Virus record (IMG/VR): IMGVR_UViG_3300020442_003370
Span: 1-44,975 of that record
Length of the DNA: 44,975 bases
DNA from: a virus
Direction: 5' to 3' (one strand)
Notes under the pieces: generated by a model
What the model was told of the DNA's origin: nothing
The model's input: only the letters and a program-made list of their open reading frames with translations
The model's database searches: none
Translations under genes and position numbers: made by a program
Part shown: positions 7,231 through 22,200 of the stretch, in pieces
Position numbering within the stretch: position 1 is the stretch's first letter
Layout: every line of letters starts with the position of its first letter

Positions 7231-10200
7231 ATGAATATTAATAAGGTCTCCCAGTCTATTGCCGCTCAGTCTCCTGAGTTCTTAAGGACAGAATATCCTC
7301 TGTTCAATAAGTTTATTGAGTATTATTATAGGTCTCAAGAAAAGACTGGTCTTGGTCAAAATATTATTAATAATTTTCTTCAATATCTTGATATTGATAA
7401 ACTGGATATTAATATTTTAGATGGTTCTACTAAAGTTGTAGAAGCAATTGATAAAGATAGTGACACTATTATTGTTGAGAGTGTTGATAATTTTTTAGAC
7501 ACTAATGGATCTATTTTAATTGGTGATGAAGTAATTTATTACGAAAGTACAACATCTTCTCCGAATATTTCTTTAAATCCTGGTATTTCTTACGATCAGG
7601 TAAAATTGAAATGGACGGGTCTTGCTCAAATTTGGGATTCCTTTAACGGAACTGCGAATAGATTTCCTCTTACATCGCAATCTTCCCCCATTTCTCCACC
7701 TACAGCACAACACTTGATTGTTAGTCTCTATGGAGAAGTCCTGAGACCTAATATTGACTATACTATTGAAGAAAACAATATTGTATTTACAACGGCACCA
7801 AGAGGTAGGATTACTGGTGATGATCCATCTTCCACATATATTACATTCTTGAGTGGTTTTATTGAAAATACAATCGTTGCCATTGATGATATTTCAGCAT
7901 CTTTTGGTGATAATGTAACTGAATTTAAAATTCGTAAGAATGGTGAGGACTATGAACCAATCGCTGATGAATATATTTTAGCAGTATATGATAATACTCT
8001 TCTTAAACCCAAGGTAGATTTTTTCATTGATGGAAATACCTTAATTTTTGAAACAGCACCTTTGAATGGACGAAGCTTGTCTTTGTATTCTATTGAAGCT
8101 CCTATTCCTAGTTTTGGATCTGGTGCAGTTGGATACTCTCGCATCAGTTCTGATGGAGAATTGACTTCCATTCAAATTTCTAAAACTGGTTCTGGTTATC
8201 AATATAAGTATCCCCCAAGAGTTTCTATTACCAGTGAGAATGGATCTGGTGCTGCAGCAGATGCACTAGTAAATGGTGTTAAAAATTCTATTTTATTAGA
8301 TGGTGGTAAAGGATATAGTGATACTAATCCCCCAACAGTAGAAATTGAATCTCCTACTAGTTCGGGTTCTATTAAATCTGAACTAAAGGCCGTTGTTACC
8401 AACGGTGTTGTTTCGAGTCTTCAAATTGAAAGTTCTGGAAGTGGATATACTTTCACACCTAGAGTGACATTCAAACAACCTGGAGGGGCAAAACTTGGGA
8501 ATGTAACACTTACTAGTGGTAGTATTTCTGGTAGTATTTCCGTTACAAACGGTGGTCAAGGATATACTACTGTTCCTGAAGTATATGTCGATGAACCAAC
8601 TGGAACCAACCCAGTAAAAGCTGTATTGACTGCAGTTTTAACCGATGGTGTAGTTACTTCTGTTACCATCACTAATCCTGGTCAAGGTTATACTACCACT
8701 CCTAGAGTTGCTATCATTGATCCTGTTGGTGCTCAGGTCTTAGAAACGAATGTTGACAGTAGTGGGCGAGTTACGTCTATTGAACTTCTTAGTGGTGGAT
8801 CTGGATATGATGATATTCCTTCTGTGTATATTGTTGGTGGTGACGGAACTGGTGCAACTGCTGTTGCTTCTGTTTTTAATGGTAAAATTACTGATATTAA
8901 CATCACTAATTTTGGATCAGGATATTCTCAAGCAAATCCACCAACAGTTATCATTCAAGATCCTCCACAAGCGAGAGCATCTGTTGAAATTGGATTGAAT
9001 GAGGTTACTGGATTTAAAATTTTTAAATCTGGAACTGGTTATGAAAAAGCAAAGTTTATTGGATGTGCCAGGGCAGCAAGCGGCATTATTGAATATACTG
9101 AAAGTGGAAATGCAGTATTTTCTAATAATACTACCGCATCTGCAGTATCTGCAGATGCAGAGATTAAATGTTTAGATTCTTTATTTGTCAAAAGACTTTT
9201 AGACAAATATACGGAACAATTCCTTCCAGATGTTCCTGAACTTGATTACAAAAAAATTGATGTACGAAATGCAATTAAATCTGTAAAAGATTTTTATTCA
9301 TCTAAAGGCACTTCTTTTAGTATTGCATATTTATTTAAACTTCTTTATGGTGAACAAGTAACAGTTTCTTATCCAAAAGATCAAATTACAAAACCATCTG
9401 CAGCAACTTGGTCTATTGATACTATTCTTCGTGCAACTTTAGTTAGTGGCAATCCTGCAAATATTAAAGACGGTCTGTTAACTCAAGAAGAAAATATTGC
9501 AGATCCCAATGTAAAGGCGGCTAGTGCTTTAATTGAAAATTACATCGCAATCAAAACATCGGAGACTGATATTTACGAGTTAGTTCTTTCCGAAGAAACT
9601 ATCACAGGCACATTTATTGTGCCTTATAAAACAAAACTCGCAGAACCACTTGATACAGTTGAAAGTATTATCACTGTAGACTCGACTATTGGTTGGCCTG
9701 AGAGAAATGGTGAGTTTATTATTGGTGGAACTGAAGTAATTCAATACAAAGAAAAATCTCTTAACCAGTTTATTGAGTGTACTCGTTCTGTTAATGGCGT
9801 TACAGAAGATTGGGATTCTGCAACTGAAGTTACTTCAAATTTAGTCGTATATGTTAATAAAGGAACTTCCGAAGAAGTCGTTTTGAATATTGTTGGTATT
9901 GTTGATGCTCAACAAACAACATTAACTAATACGGGATCATACTATCTTTCTGGAGATAAACTTACAGTATCTAAACTTGGTGGTACATCGGTAAAACCTG
10001 AGTTGACCACATGGTTGTATAATGTCAAAAAACTTTTAGAAGTAGATAATATTACTTTCGGAGGTGTAAATAATCAATCTGCTACGGTAACTTGTGAAAA
10101 TTCTCATGGTTTGTTAGTTGGAGATCAGGTTACCATTTATGGTGCAAATCCGATTGTATACAATGGAACTTTCTTAGTCACATCCAGAGATAGTTCTACA

Positions 10201-13200
10201 GTATTCCAATATCAATTACCTCAACCAGCAGAAGTTGCACCTCAAGGCAATATTTTGGTTTCCGTTGACCTTAACAAAGGCAAATCTGATAATAGTGCAG
10301 TTTTGAATTCTATTGGTCCTTATACAACCAATATTCAAAATTCGTTCTTTAACGATAATTATGTTTATGTTGCATCTACAGGTATTCCTAACTATAAAAT
10401 TGGTCCTTTCCCAGGATCCGCACTTTTACCAGGAAATCAACGTAAACTCAATAGATTCCCTCTTGATCCACAAACAATTTCTGTAAAAAATCAAATTGCT
10501 CCTGGACCTATTGGCACTTGGATTAATGGTACTTCTATTTGGTCGTACAAATCCACGAGTACAAAAACTTTTGGACCGATTACATCAATTGACATCCTTA
10601 ATGCAGGATCTGATTATGATGCATCTTCTCCTCCAACGATTAATATCGAAGGTGGTGGTGGATCTGGTGCTACTGGAGCAGTCACTGTAAACGGTTCTAT
10701 TACCGAAATTATCGTAAATGAGGGTGGTAGTGGATATACATCTTCTCCTCTGGTTTCTATTGTTGGTGGTGGTGGATCTGGTGCTGCAGCAACTGCAATT
10801 GTTACCAAAGGTGTTGTTTCTAGTATTCTTATGAATACTGGAGGTACAGGTTATACTTCTCAACCAACTATTACTATTGTCGGCGGTGGTGGAACTGGTG
10901 CAACAGCAACTGCTTCTGTTAGAGGTCCCGTAAAATCTGTTAGCATTACTAATGGAGGCGAATCTTATACATCTGAACCAAGTGTAACTCTTAGTTCTGG
11001 ATCAGGTGCAGTTGCACAGGCAATTGTAAGCAATGGAAGAATTATATCTGTTGCGATTATTTCTGCAGGTAGTGGATATACTACTGCTCCTGAGGTTTCT
11101 ATTCAAGGTGATGGTTTTGGTGCAGTTGCTCGTGCCACAATTGATACTGATGGTGAAAATGCTGGAAGAGTAACTGGCATTGAGATTATCAACAGAGGTA
11201 TTGATTATATTCAAGGTACAACATTAATCAATCTTACTTCTGTTGGATCTGGTGCAGTATTTAAACCAAATGTTTTTAAATGGACTTATAATCTTCAGGA
11301 AACTACAGAAATTGATTCTGCAAAAGGATCTGTATTCACTGGTTTTAATACCCAATATGGTGGTGAATATGCTCATATTTCAAATCCTCAAAGATTGAGA
11401 TATATTCTTGGAGATAATCTTTTTCAAAATACTAACGATGAAATTTTAGAGCAATCTGATCAGATCGAACACTCTCCTATTATTGGCTGGGCATTTGACG
11501 GAAATCCGATTTATGGACCTTATGGATATTCAGATCCAACTAATCAATCGTCTAATATTATCAAATTAAATAGTTCTTATAGATTAAAACTAAATTTGGT
11601 TGTAGATGTAATTACTAATCCAAATCCAGTTAGAACTGCAGGTCCTTTATTGTCAGATGAACCTGCTGGTAAGTTTATTGAGGATTATGAATATTCTTTT
11701 GGTTTGGGCGATCTTGATCAGTATAATGGTCGTTTTTGTAAAACACCAGATTTCCCTGATGGTAGATATTGTTACTTTATAACCATTGACAATACTGAAG
11801 CTGGTAATTCAGTATTCCCTTATGTAATTGGTCCGAGTTTTAATTCTATTGTAGATTCTTGGAATTTGAATAAAGATGCAATTCAACAGAATATTCCTAC
11901 TGGTGTTGTAAGATATCGTGATCCGTATGAAAATGTTGATATTGATGTTGAAAGGGCACCTAACGTCTCATCAAATGCGTTAACAACAGAAGATGGAGAC
12001 ATCTTACTTTTTGATATTGAAGATGAAAATAGAGATGGTGTAATTGATGCGGCTGAAGCTGCTGACCCAGATCAAATATTTGAAGAATCTCCTCTTCAAT
12101 TGTTTGATTATTTCCCTAAAGTTAAGTTTGATTCTAAAGTTGATATTGAAGTTGAAACAACTACAAAATTTGAAGATGCATCTGTAAGTGGATTTATTAT
12201 TGAAGATGCAGGAAAGAGCTATCAGGTAAATGATATCCTTGTTTTTGATAATGAAGATACTGATGGAAGTGGTGTCTCTGCCAGAGTTTCTAGAATCAAA
12301 GGTGAGAGCGTTAGTTCTTACACATTTGAAACTGTAGAAGATAAGTTCTATGGCGTATTAACAACATCCGATCCTCATAATATGATTGTTGGGGATACTG
12401 CTTATATTAGTTATCTTCCTATTATGGATGAAACTAATAAAACCTTTGTAGTTAGACAACTTAAAGGTGTAGAAGAAATTGTTATTAGTCAGACAGGATC
12501 TGGTTATGATGCTCAAATTCCACCCACAATTATTATTGATGGAGATGGAGAATCTGCAGAATTAAAGGCTAAAGTATCTAGCACTGGTTCAATTACTGAA
12601 GTGGATATTATTAATGCTGGATCTGGTTATACAAAAGATCCTCGCGTAATTTTATCTCACCCTCAGGTGTTCAAAAAGGCAAATTATTATGTTGCTTTGG
12701 TTGAACATGAAAATTATGTAAAAATTAATGATATTTTTGTCAATGATGACAAAGAAGTTTTCTTCTGTGGTAAAACTTTAGATTCTTCAAGCAATGAAGT
12801 TGCCTTTATTTCCAAATTCTCCGAACTTGGTGTAAAAGAGTGGGAAAGAACTCTCGAAAGTTTAGTTGGAGAAACTTATACCGAATTCTTAAAGTTAGAT
12901 GTAAGTGGGAATAATATTTGGGTTGTTGGACAAAATAAACCAAATATTGTATCACTTTCTGCATACAATCCTGATATCATTCTTGCAAAGTATGTACAAG
13001 CTGCTGATGGATTGAGTGCAACGCTAAGTTTCCAGAAAGGATACTCTGGAATTTCTGGTTCTACCCGAGCCGACAATGTTAGTACTATTGCCAAATATTC
13101 TGATAGTAGATATATTATTGGCGGATATACAAATACGAACTCTGCAAATCCTCAGGATGCTTTCATTGCTTCTATTGACTCAACTGGCGATTTTGCTGCA

Positions 13201-16200
13201 AAGAGAAAAATTGCATCCGCTTCTGGATCAGAAAAAATTACAGATCTTATCGTATTGAATGATGCTGTATACTTTGTTATGGAGACTGCTACATCTGATG
13301 GTAATGCAGATTCAAAAGTTGCTTTTGGTAAAGCATTGATCGGTACATCTGCAATTGATGTCCAATGGATCAAAGAAATCAACAATACCGTATATTCTTT
13401 TAGAAATACTAGTTTAGTAGTAGATGAATTTGATGAATTTTATATTAGTGCTACCTTAGCACTTAAGTCTGATAATAATACCAAAAATAGTTTCTGGATT
13501 GGTAAGTTAGATACTGATGGCGATTTAATTTGGAATTACAGATATGTAACTCCATCTGGCAGTAATATCGATCTTGCTTCTAAAGCGAACATTGATATTT
13601 TTGGTGACTTAAATATTGCTTATACTAGGACTGATAGTACGACAAATCAAAAAACTGTCGATACTGTAAGAATTGGTTATGACGGAAAACTGAAAAAGCA
13701 TACAAATCACAATTTCAATAAAAACAATATCGAAGGTATTACAGTAAATTCTATCACAGTAGATAATTCTGGCGATCCTTACATTTTTGGTCAAACTCAA
13801 TGGAACAGAAATGAAGTTCTTTGTGAATTTGCAAGCGATGCTACCGATAAAACAGGTCATTATACACTTTCTACACTAAGTGCTACTGGTAGTGATGCTG
13901 TAAAATATGAGGGTGGATATGCTAAGATCTTCGGTAAAGATGCTACTGCTGGTCGTCTTTTAACAGTAGACACGATTAGTGCTGCAGATGCATCCAGAAC
14001 AGAGGGCACATACGCTATTAGTGCTTCTGACTATACAACCGATGCATCTGGTACAGGTGCGACATTTAGTGTTGTTGTAGATGGTACTGGTGCAGCAACT
14101 ATTACGATCACTAATCCTGGATCTGGATATGCTGTAGATGAAACTTTTACTATTACAGATGCAAATCTTGGTGGTGGAGGAGGTGCTTCTCTTACATTTG
14201 ATGCTGCCACAGTTTCTGCTGTAGACGATTGGGTAAATGGTGCAATTAAAGTAGTTGGTACTGATCTCGGTACAAAACTAGATGGAGATTTTACTATTGA
14301 GTTTATGCTGCATAAAGATGCAGATGAAACCAATGATCACTCTCAAACTGAGCAAACTCTTATTGCCATTGGTGATGCATCAGACTCTACTGGTGGTCTT
14401 TGGATGTATTATGACATTGGCAATGGTAAGTTGGAATTAATTGTTACGAATAATTCAAATACAATTAATAGTGCATCTACACCACTGGCATCTACTCAAA
14501 CTACAATGTTTGCTGATGATAGTTGGCAATTTATTGGTCTCAAAAAAGAAGGTGATGTATTTACAGCATATGTAAATGGCATTTCTGTAATCAGCAGTAC
14601 TATTACTAATACAGATTTTGAAGATAAGGATCTTCATTTTGGTAATATTCCTGGTAGAGATGGAACTGCAGGATCATTCCGATATAATGAACAGGGTCAA
14701 TTCTATATCGACAATCTCAGAATTAGAAATAGAGCAGTAACCCCAGACGTTCCTTCTGATGTCACTGCAGTTCCTCCAACTAATACATTTGCACTTGCTT
14801 ATGATTGGACTGATGATGATTGGTTTACTGATTATGTTAAGAGGTATGATTATATTGATTATGTTGGTTGGGGATTAAAAACGGATAAAGATTCTGATTC
14901 TGATAGACTTGGTGATCAAGGAACACAAACAAATACAAATGTCGGTTTTGTTAGAACTGCAATCACTCCTGTAACAGGGTCTATTCTTACAGTTACTAAT
15001 ACTGGATTTACTCTTGGTAGTGCTGGTCTTCAAGGATTGGATTTTGAAGATGCTAACATTTCGATGTCTCAAGATTCTGAAACATTAACATATTCTTCTG
15101 ATGAGTGGAGTTCTAGAACAGCAACTGTTCCTTCTCCAGGATCCAGAAAACTTAAAATTTCTGCAGGTGTGAAGAATCGTTACTATATGAAGGTAACATC
15201 GACCAGTAAAGTTGATAATATTCAAGAATTGACAATTAATCAGGATTTTAACTTTACAGTCGGATCTAAATTGGTGCTTAACAATACCTCTGGTTCTTTT
15301 GTTAATAGTGGTTATGTTCTTCGTGTGGATAATACCGACAACAAAGTTTATTTGGCAGTAAATAATAACTCTTGGTCTAATGATTTAAACACGGGTCGTT
15401 TATCAACCGCTCAGTTCGATGAATCTAGCTCATATGGAATTGTAGGCAAACAACCAAATGATATTAACGTAATTACTGATTATATCTTTGCGGATAAAGT
15501 TAATACTACCCCAGGAACATTTGATTTTGATCTTGCCGATTATAATTTAGATAAAACTGCAGCCACTACAGGAAATGGAGATCTTGACGAGTTTGCAACA
15601 TTTAAATCTTTTAACATTAATCATTATAGTGTTAGAATTGTTGAAATTTCTGGATCTTCTGCGTTTATCCCAGGATCTGTAATTGATATTACATCTGCCG
15701 ATATTTCTTTTAATGCTGCTAAATCCACAGCAAGAATTACTAATTTAACTGGTGTAACTAAGATTACGCTAATTTCTACTTTAGATAAAATCTTACAAGC
15801 AACTGCTGTTTCAAATACAGATGAAGTTTATGTAATTACTGGAAAGAGGCATTATCTTTCTGTAGGTGATAACATTTTTGTAGATGGTAATCCAACTAGA
15901 CAAGTTGGCAGTATTGCATATGATGAATATGATGGATCTTTTGTTGTTGATACTGTTGTAAGTAACAAAGAATTTATTTACAAATTACCTGCGACAGCAG
16001 TGTCTGATCCCACAACAACTCCTGGTGATGTTAGTATTTTTGCTAAATCGCCCGTATTAAAGATGTATTACGGACATCAATATCTTTTTGATGTATCTCA
16101 TTCATCGATGTTGGGATCTAATATTTCTTTCTCTAAAGATAATCTTTACAAATTAGAATATTCCTTCAACTCTATTGATCGAGTTGGAACTCCTGGAGTT

Positions 16201-19200
16201 ACTGCAGAAGGTCAACCTACTCCAACAGTAAAATTAAAAGTTGATAGGGAATTTGTTACTAATATTTCATATTACTTTGATCCTTCTAGAACTGGTGCAG
16301 ATTCTCCCATTGATACAAGTAGTTATCTTGATATTGTGGATTCACCTTATTTGGGGACATTTACTATCACAGGAGTTGATGGTGCTACGATTACCCAAGG
16401 ACCAAACGTATTTAAATTCCTTCTTGCAAATGAACCAGAAGCCAATGCAAATATTACAAAAACTTCTTATACGACAAGTTCTAAAAAAGCAGTTGGTGCA
16501 ATTGGAGACATAAGATTAGTTAATTCAGGTGGATTCTATTCCAAGTTGCCAGTTATTACAAATATTCAATCATCTAGAAAAATTGAAAGAGTTCAAATTA
16601 ATGAACCTGGAACAGAGTATGCTGTAGGTACATATAATTCGGTTCCAATCAAAGGGGATGGTGAAGGAGGATTTGTTTCTATTACTGTTGCTGATGGTAC
16701 AGATAGTGAGGGAGAAACTATTCCTGGACAAATTCAAGAGGTGTCAATTACTTCTCCTGGAAAGGGATACACCACTGCTTCTATCGATATTGAATCCATT
16801 GAAGGTATCCTTGGACCTGGATTAACTGGATCTGGTGCTGAGATTGAAGTTGTTATTCCCGCTTTTGGATCTGGTGCTGTTATCTTTGCTAAAGGTGATA
16901 ATGTTGGTAAGATTAAAAAACTTAAGAACAATAATTTTGGTTATGACTATACACATGACTATACTCTTCGTCCTGAGATTACATTCCCAATCAATGCACA
17001 GTTAACATCTACCAGTATTCTTGATAGTATCACTGTTACTGACCCTGGTTCTGGATATTCTCAAGCACCTTCTGTAGAAATTACAGGTGGCGGTGGATCT
17101 GGTGCTATTGCTGAAGCAACTATTAAAAATGGTAGAATTGACACTATTGAGATCAAAGATCCTGGTGCAGGATATTCTTCTGCTCCAAATGTTAGACTTA
17201 AATCTTCATTTAATTATGTTGTTAACCTTGATTTGGGTTTACTTCAGTTTGCTTTTCCCCATGGAATTACTAATGGATCTGAAGTTACCTTAAACGTTAT
17301 TGATACTGGAGATGGTACAGAGTTTCCTTTAGCATCTGGTGCTATTGGTAGATTAAATGCAACTACAACATATTTTGCTATTACAGGTGCTGCAAATTCT
17401 CTAGAGAATGATCAAATGAAACTCGCCATCACTGCAGCAAATGCTGAATTGGGTGATGCTATTGCTTTTGTTAATGCTGGAACTGGTAGGCAGCAAGTAT
17501 TGACAGAATCTTTTGGTGCAGCTGCCACTGCAAATGTAATTACTTCGACATTCTTAGAAGGTGAACAGGTCTATCAGGGTGAATCCTTAGATCTTTCTAC
17601 TGCTACTGGTTATGTTTCTACTAATCAAGGTTGGCAAATTGGTCCTAGAATTTTGAAGATTGTAAATTATGAAGGCAATTTTGTTGAAGGTGAAAGTGTA
17701 ACAGGTGTTATTTCTAAGTCTTCTGGTGTTATTAGTAATGTTAATATTGCAAAGGGCGTTCTAGAAATTGGATCTATAACAAAAACTACGGGACAATTCA
17801 TTGATGATGTTGGTAAACCTTCTGAAATTATTCAGAAGATTCAAGACTCTTATTATTATCAAGACTTCTCTTATGCGATTAGATCTTCTGTTTCTATTGG
17901 AGACTGGAAAGATATCCTTGTTAAGAATGTTCATCCCGCATCCTTTAAAGTTTTTGGTGAACTTAATTTGGAGGAATATGGTTATACTGCAAATAAAGAA
18001 ATTGATTTTGAACTTACAAAGTCTGTAGAACTTGCAAGAAATGCAATTGTTCCTAATATTCAAAATTTTGCTTTAGCCGAACCAATTTATTCTGAGTTTA
18101 ATAATACTGAAGTTCTTTTCCGTCAGAAAAAACTTACTTCTTCAGAAAACATTCTGACTTCAGTTGTCCAAAGATTGGATGATATTTCTAATCTATTTGA
18201 TGGTGTTAAAAAGCAATTCCCACTTACCGTTGATAATGGAAATAATGTTATTGCAAATGCAAATCAACTTTTGATTGTTCTTAATGGTGTTGCACAAACT
18301 CCAAATACTTCTTTTGAAGTTCAGGGAGATTCTATTATTTTCTCCGAACCACCACAACCTCCTGCAAGTATAAAATATGTAAACATTGGAGTTTCTCAGA
18401 TAGCTACAAAGACGTTATCATTCACATTTACTAGTGGTCCTTTCCCCATCATTGGTAATAGTATAGTTGGTGTTGTCTCTGGTGCTCGTCTTACTGTAAC
18501 TTCTGTTATTGGTAATGATGCATCTGGTTTTGTTACTGAAGGAACATTCCAGATAAATGAGCAGTGTCAAGTTGGGGCAACAGGATTCTCAGGAACACTT
18601 TCTGCTATTACAGATGTTGTAAACAGTGGATTATTTACTTTTAATGAACAAGTCACAAATCTCACTGGAAATACTGCAAAGGTAGAAGTTGTAAACCTCG
18701 AAACGGGTCAAGAGACACCAGTTGCAAAACTTCGTTATAGTATTGGTGCTGCTACAACATCTATTGAAGTTGTATCCTCAACATCTAATACAGATGCTCC
18801 TGTTGCTACAGGAACATTTACTTTGAATGAGAATTATCAAATCGGTTCTGAAATTGTAACAGTTACATCTGTAACTAATGGGTCGGAATCAACAACAATA
18901 GTTGTAACAAGAGGTGTACTTGGAACTGCATCTGTATCTCATCAAGAAGATGCTCCAGTTTATTCTACTGAGATTGAAATTACTAACTCTCTTACATTGA
19001 GTAAAACTGCTGGTACATATCAGTCTACTCCTGGATTATATGATATTCAGTTAGATGATTATATTATTGGTGCTCAATCTGGAGTTGTTGCTCGTGTTAC
19101 TTCTACTAGTGCATATCAAGATCCTACAACTAATGAATTTATTGAGCAAGTCAACATTTCTGCTGGTTCATCTTTCTTTGGTTTACTTTTCAACCGTTTA

Positions 19201-22200
19201 GCATCTGTTACTTATCCTAATGCTATTCTGGACGATATTTCAAAATCTCAGATATCTATCGTCGATTTTGACGATAATCAAACAGCATTTAACACCGATT
19301 TTCCGTCTAGCGAATCTATTAGTAATAATATTATTGTATATGATGGAGAAAGTGGTGACTTACAAGATGATGAATTTATCAGAAACTATAAAATTGAATA
19401 TGGTTCTGAGGTGGGTGGTAATTTCACTGATAGTGAAGATGTTACTGTTAGAAAATTAACATTTACGGATTCTGTTGGAACTGGATTCTTTGCTGAGGGA
19501 CATGTCATCAGAACTGAAGATACTAAAGCATATGTTGTTGGATACAATCAAGCAACTAAGACTGTATATCTGGGTAAAATTGGTCGTTGTTTATCCACAG
19601 GTGAAGATTACTTTGATATTACTTTTAATGGAGATGCAGAACTTGATACTGCTCAGAAAAAGTTTGGCACATCTTCACTTGTTCTAGATGGAACTGGTGA
19701 TTATCTCTCCATCCCAACTTCCACTGAACTTGGACTTGGTTCTGCTGATTTTACTATTGAAGCTTGGATTCGTCCTGCAAACGTAAGTGGTGCTAAAGCA
19801 ATCATCGACTTTAGAACCACTGGAACTGAAGTTTCTCCATATCTGTATTTGGATGGTGCAAATCTGAAGTATTTTGTAAATGGTTCTGTTGCGATTACTG
19901 GCACGGCAACTCTTGCCGCAAATACTTGGTATCATGTCACTGTTTCTAGAACAAGTTCAGTCACTAAGATGTTTGTTGGTGGTGTACAAGATGGAAGTAA
20001 TTATTCTGACTCGAATAATTATGGCACTACAAAACCAATTAGAATTGGTGCAACAGTTGTTCCTGGTGACTTCTTTAATGGACATATTGATGAGGTTAGA
20101 GTTTCGGATACTGCTCGTTATACGGCACCATTTACTGCATCCACTCACATGTTCCAAGGTGATAGCAACACCGTTATGTTATTGCATTTTGATGGTGCTG
20201 ATGAGCAAACCTATACTGAAGATTGGTCTGGTGGAGAGTCTTTAACAAATAATGAAGAGTTTAACAATGATGCAATTCTTGCAACATATAATGCAAATGA
20301 TCAAGTTGCACCTGTAACTGGATTTGATGGCAAGACTCACAGATATTATGATGCTGCAAATCTGATTATCGCTAACAAAGACTTTGTTGCTAAAGAAGCA
20401 GTCTATCTGTTAACTCAGCAATATCCTTCTTTGGTTATTCCTGGCGGTAACGTAAATTGTGAAGATGATGTTCGTGACATCTTAGATGCAATTGTTGAGG
20501 ATATGCGTAATGGTTCTAATAGTCATATTTGGGATGCTTCTGCTCTCTATGTCGATAGAACTGCAAATCCCATTACTATCAGTTATGTTGACACTGAAGT
20601 TACAGAAACTGTTTGGGCATACGATAAGGTCAAAGAAATTCTTCAATATATCATCAACAATGTGCTTTGGACAGTTCAGGGTAGTCATGGTTTAACTCAG
20701 TTTACCGATTCCACCTTAACTGACTCCGATAATAATACATACACCACATTTACTCCGACTGCAGCAACATATGATGCGGCAACAGGTGATCTTGTTCTGA
20801 CTATTGGAACCAACTCTCTTACAACATCTTCTTTGGTTGCATTAGAGCGTGATTCCATCACATTTACTTGTGCAGATGATGGTAATGATCGTGAAATTGC
20901 TTACCCAGATAAAGGTAATGCAACTGCATATGATAAAGTTCTTGCGGTGAAGGCAAGAACTAGCACCACTATTACTGTAAATGTTGGTGCTTCTCCTGTT
21001 GGTCAGCGTTACGCTCACACATTTGTTAGTGCTACTGCAAATGCTGTTAAGGTTCTGAATTACACCACAGGTGATTGTGCTGATGTTTATTCTACCATCA
21101 GCAACCTGCTGGATATCCTTACAGATACTTTAGAGCAAGCAGATCTCGTCACCCCTGTAGATCATCTTGCAACCATCACTAAAGTTCAACCAGCAAGAGA
21201 ATTCCAAGGCGGAACAGTTGATGCATTTGACGAATTAACATTCACAACTTCATATCATAATTCTACAGATAATATTCTTTATGCAAATCAACTTGATACG
21301 GATTCTCAATACAGATTTAGAGATGCTGCAAATCTGATTAGAGCAAATACCTCTGTTATTGTAGATAAAGCAGCATATGACATGATTCAGAGGTATCCTG
21401 ATCTGTCAAATGATATGCCCAGAAACACTGATGGAAGTGGTGCAGGTACTCTAAGGTGTAAGACTGATCTTGGACTTATTGTTGAAGCAATTGCTAAAGA
21501 CATTGAATTTGGTGGCAACAAGAATACAGTTAGAGCTGCTAAGTTCTATGTTGATAATAAAAATGAACTGCAGTATATCAGACTTCAAGTCTGGCAATCT
21601 GTTTATGCACATGACAGACTTGGTGTATATTTAAAGCAGGCAATCACTGGTGATTTAACCTATGATAATACAGATAATATTATTACTGGTGACTGGGGTA
21701 TTACAAATGATGCTGGTGGTTGTGCAAATGTCAAGACAGCAATTGATACTTTAATTACGACTATCAACGATATTATTGCTCCTACTAATAATGATTTTAA
21801 TATCGGTGGAGATAGACTCTACTTCAATAGAGAGTTTATTGCCGAAGAGATTGCTGGTCGTAGCGGACAGTTGGGTTTACTTGGTGCAGAACTTCAATAT
21901 ACCATTGTCAGTGGTACATTCTCTGCAACAACATATGATATTACTGACTATCAGCAATATTTGGAGGACTTTATTATTGCTGCAATTTCTGATCTTCAAA
22001 CGGGTGGCAACAATAGTTCCATTGCTCAAATGGAGAAGTTCTTGAGTTCAAATAAAAAAATTATTACTATTGATGAAGAACTTTATGCATTCTTCTTCGC
22101 ACACGAATCTCTTAAGACTCTTAGTGAAAAGGCAATAAAGAATTTGCTTTATAGTAATGGTGATAGTGTATCTGGAGATCAATATGCGGCAGTTTATACC

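Noticed and set aside
10585-10863. Minus-strand frames across the GSGY repeats
   Set aside because: They are shadows created by the repeated glycine codons, with low-complexity Asn/Thr/Ser or Pro products.
8116-11271. CRISPR-like or non-coding tandem DNA repeats
   Set aside because: The periodicity is at the protein level with diverged DNA; there are no identical direct repeats with spacers.
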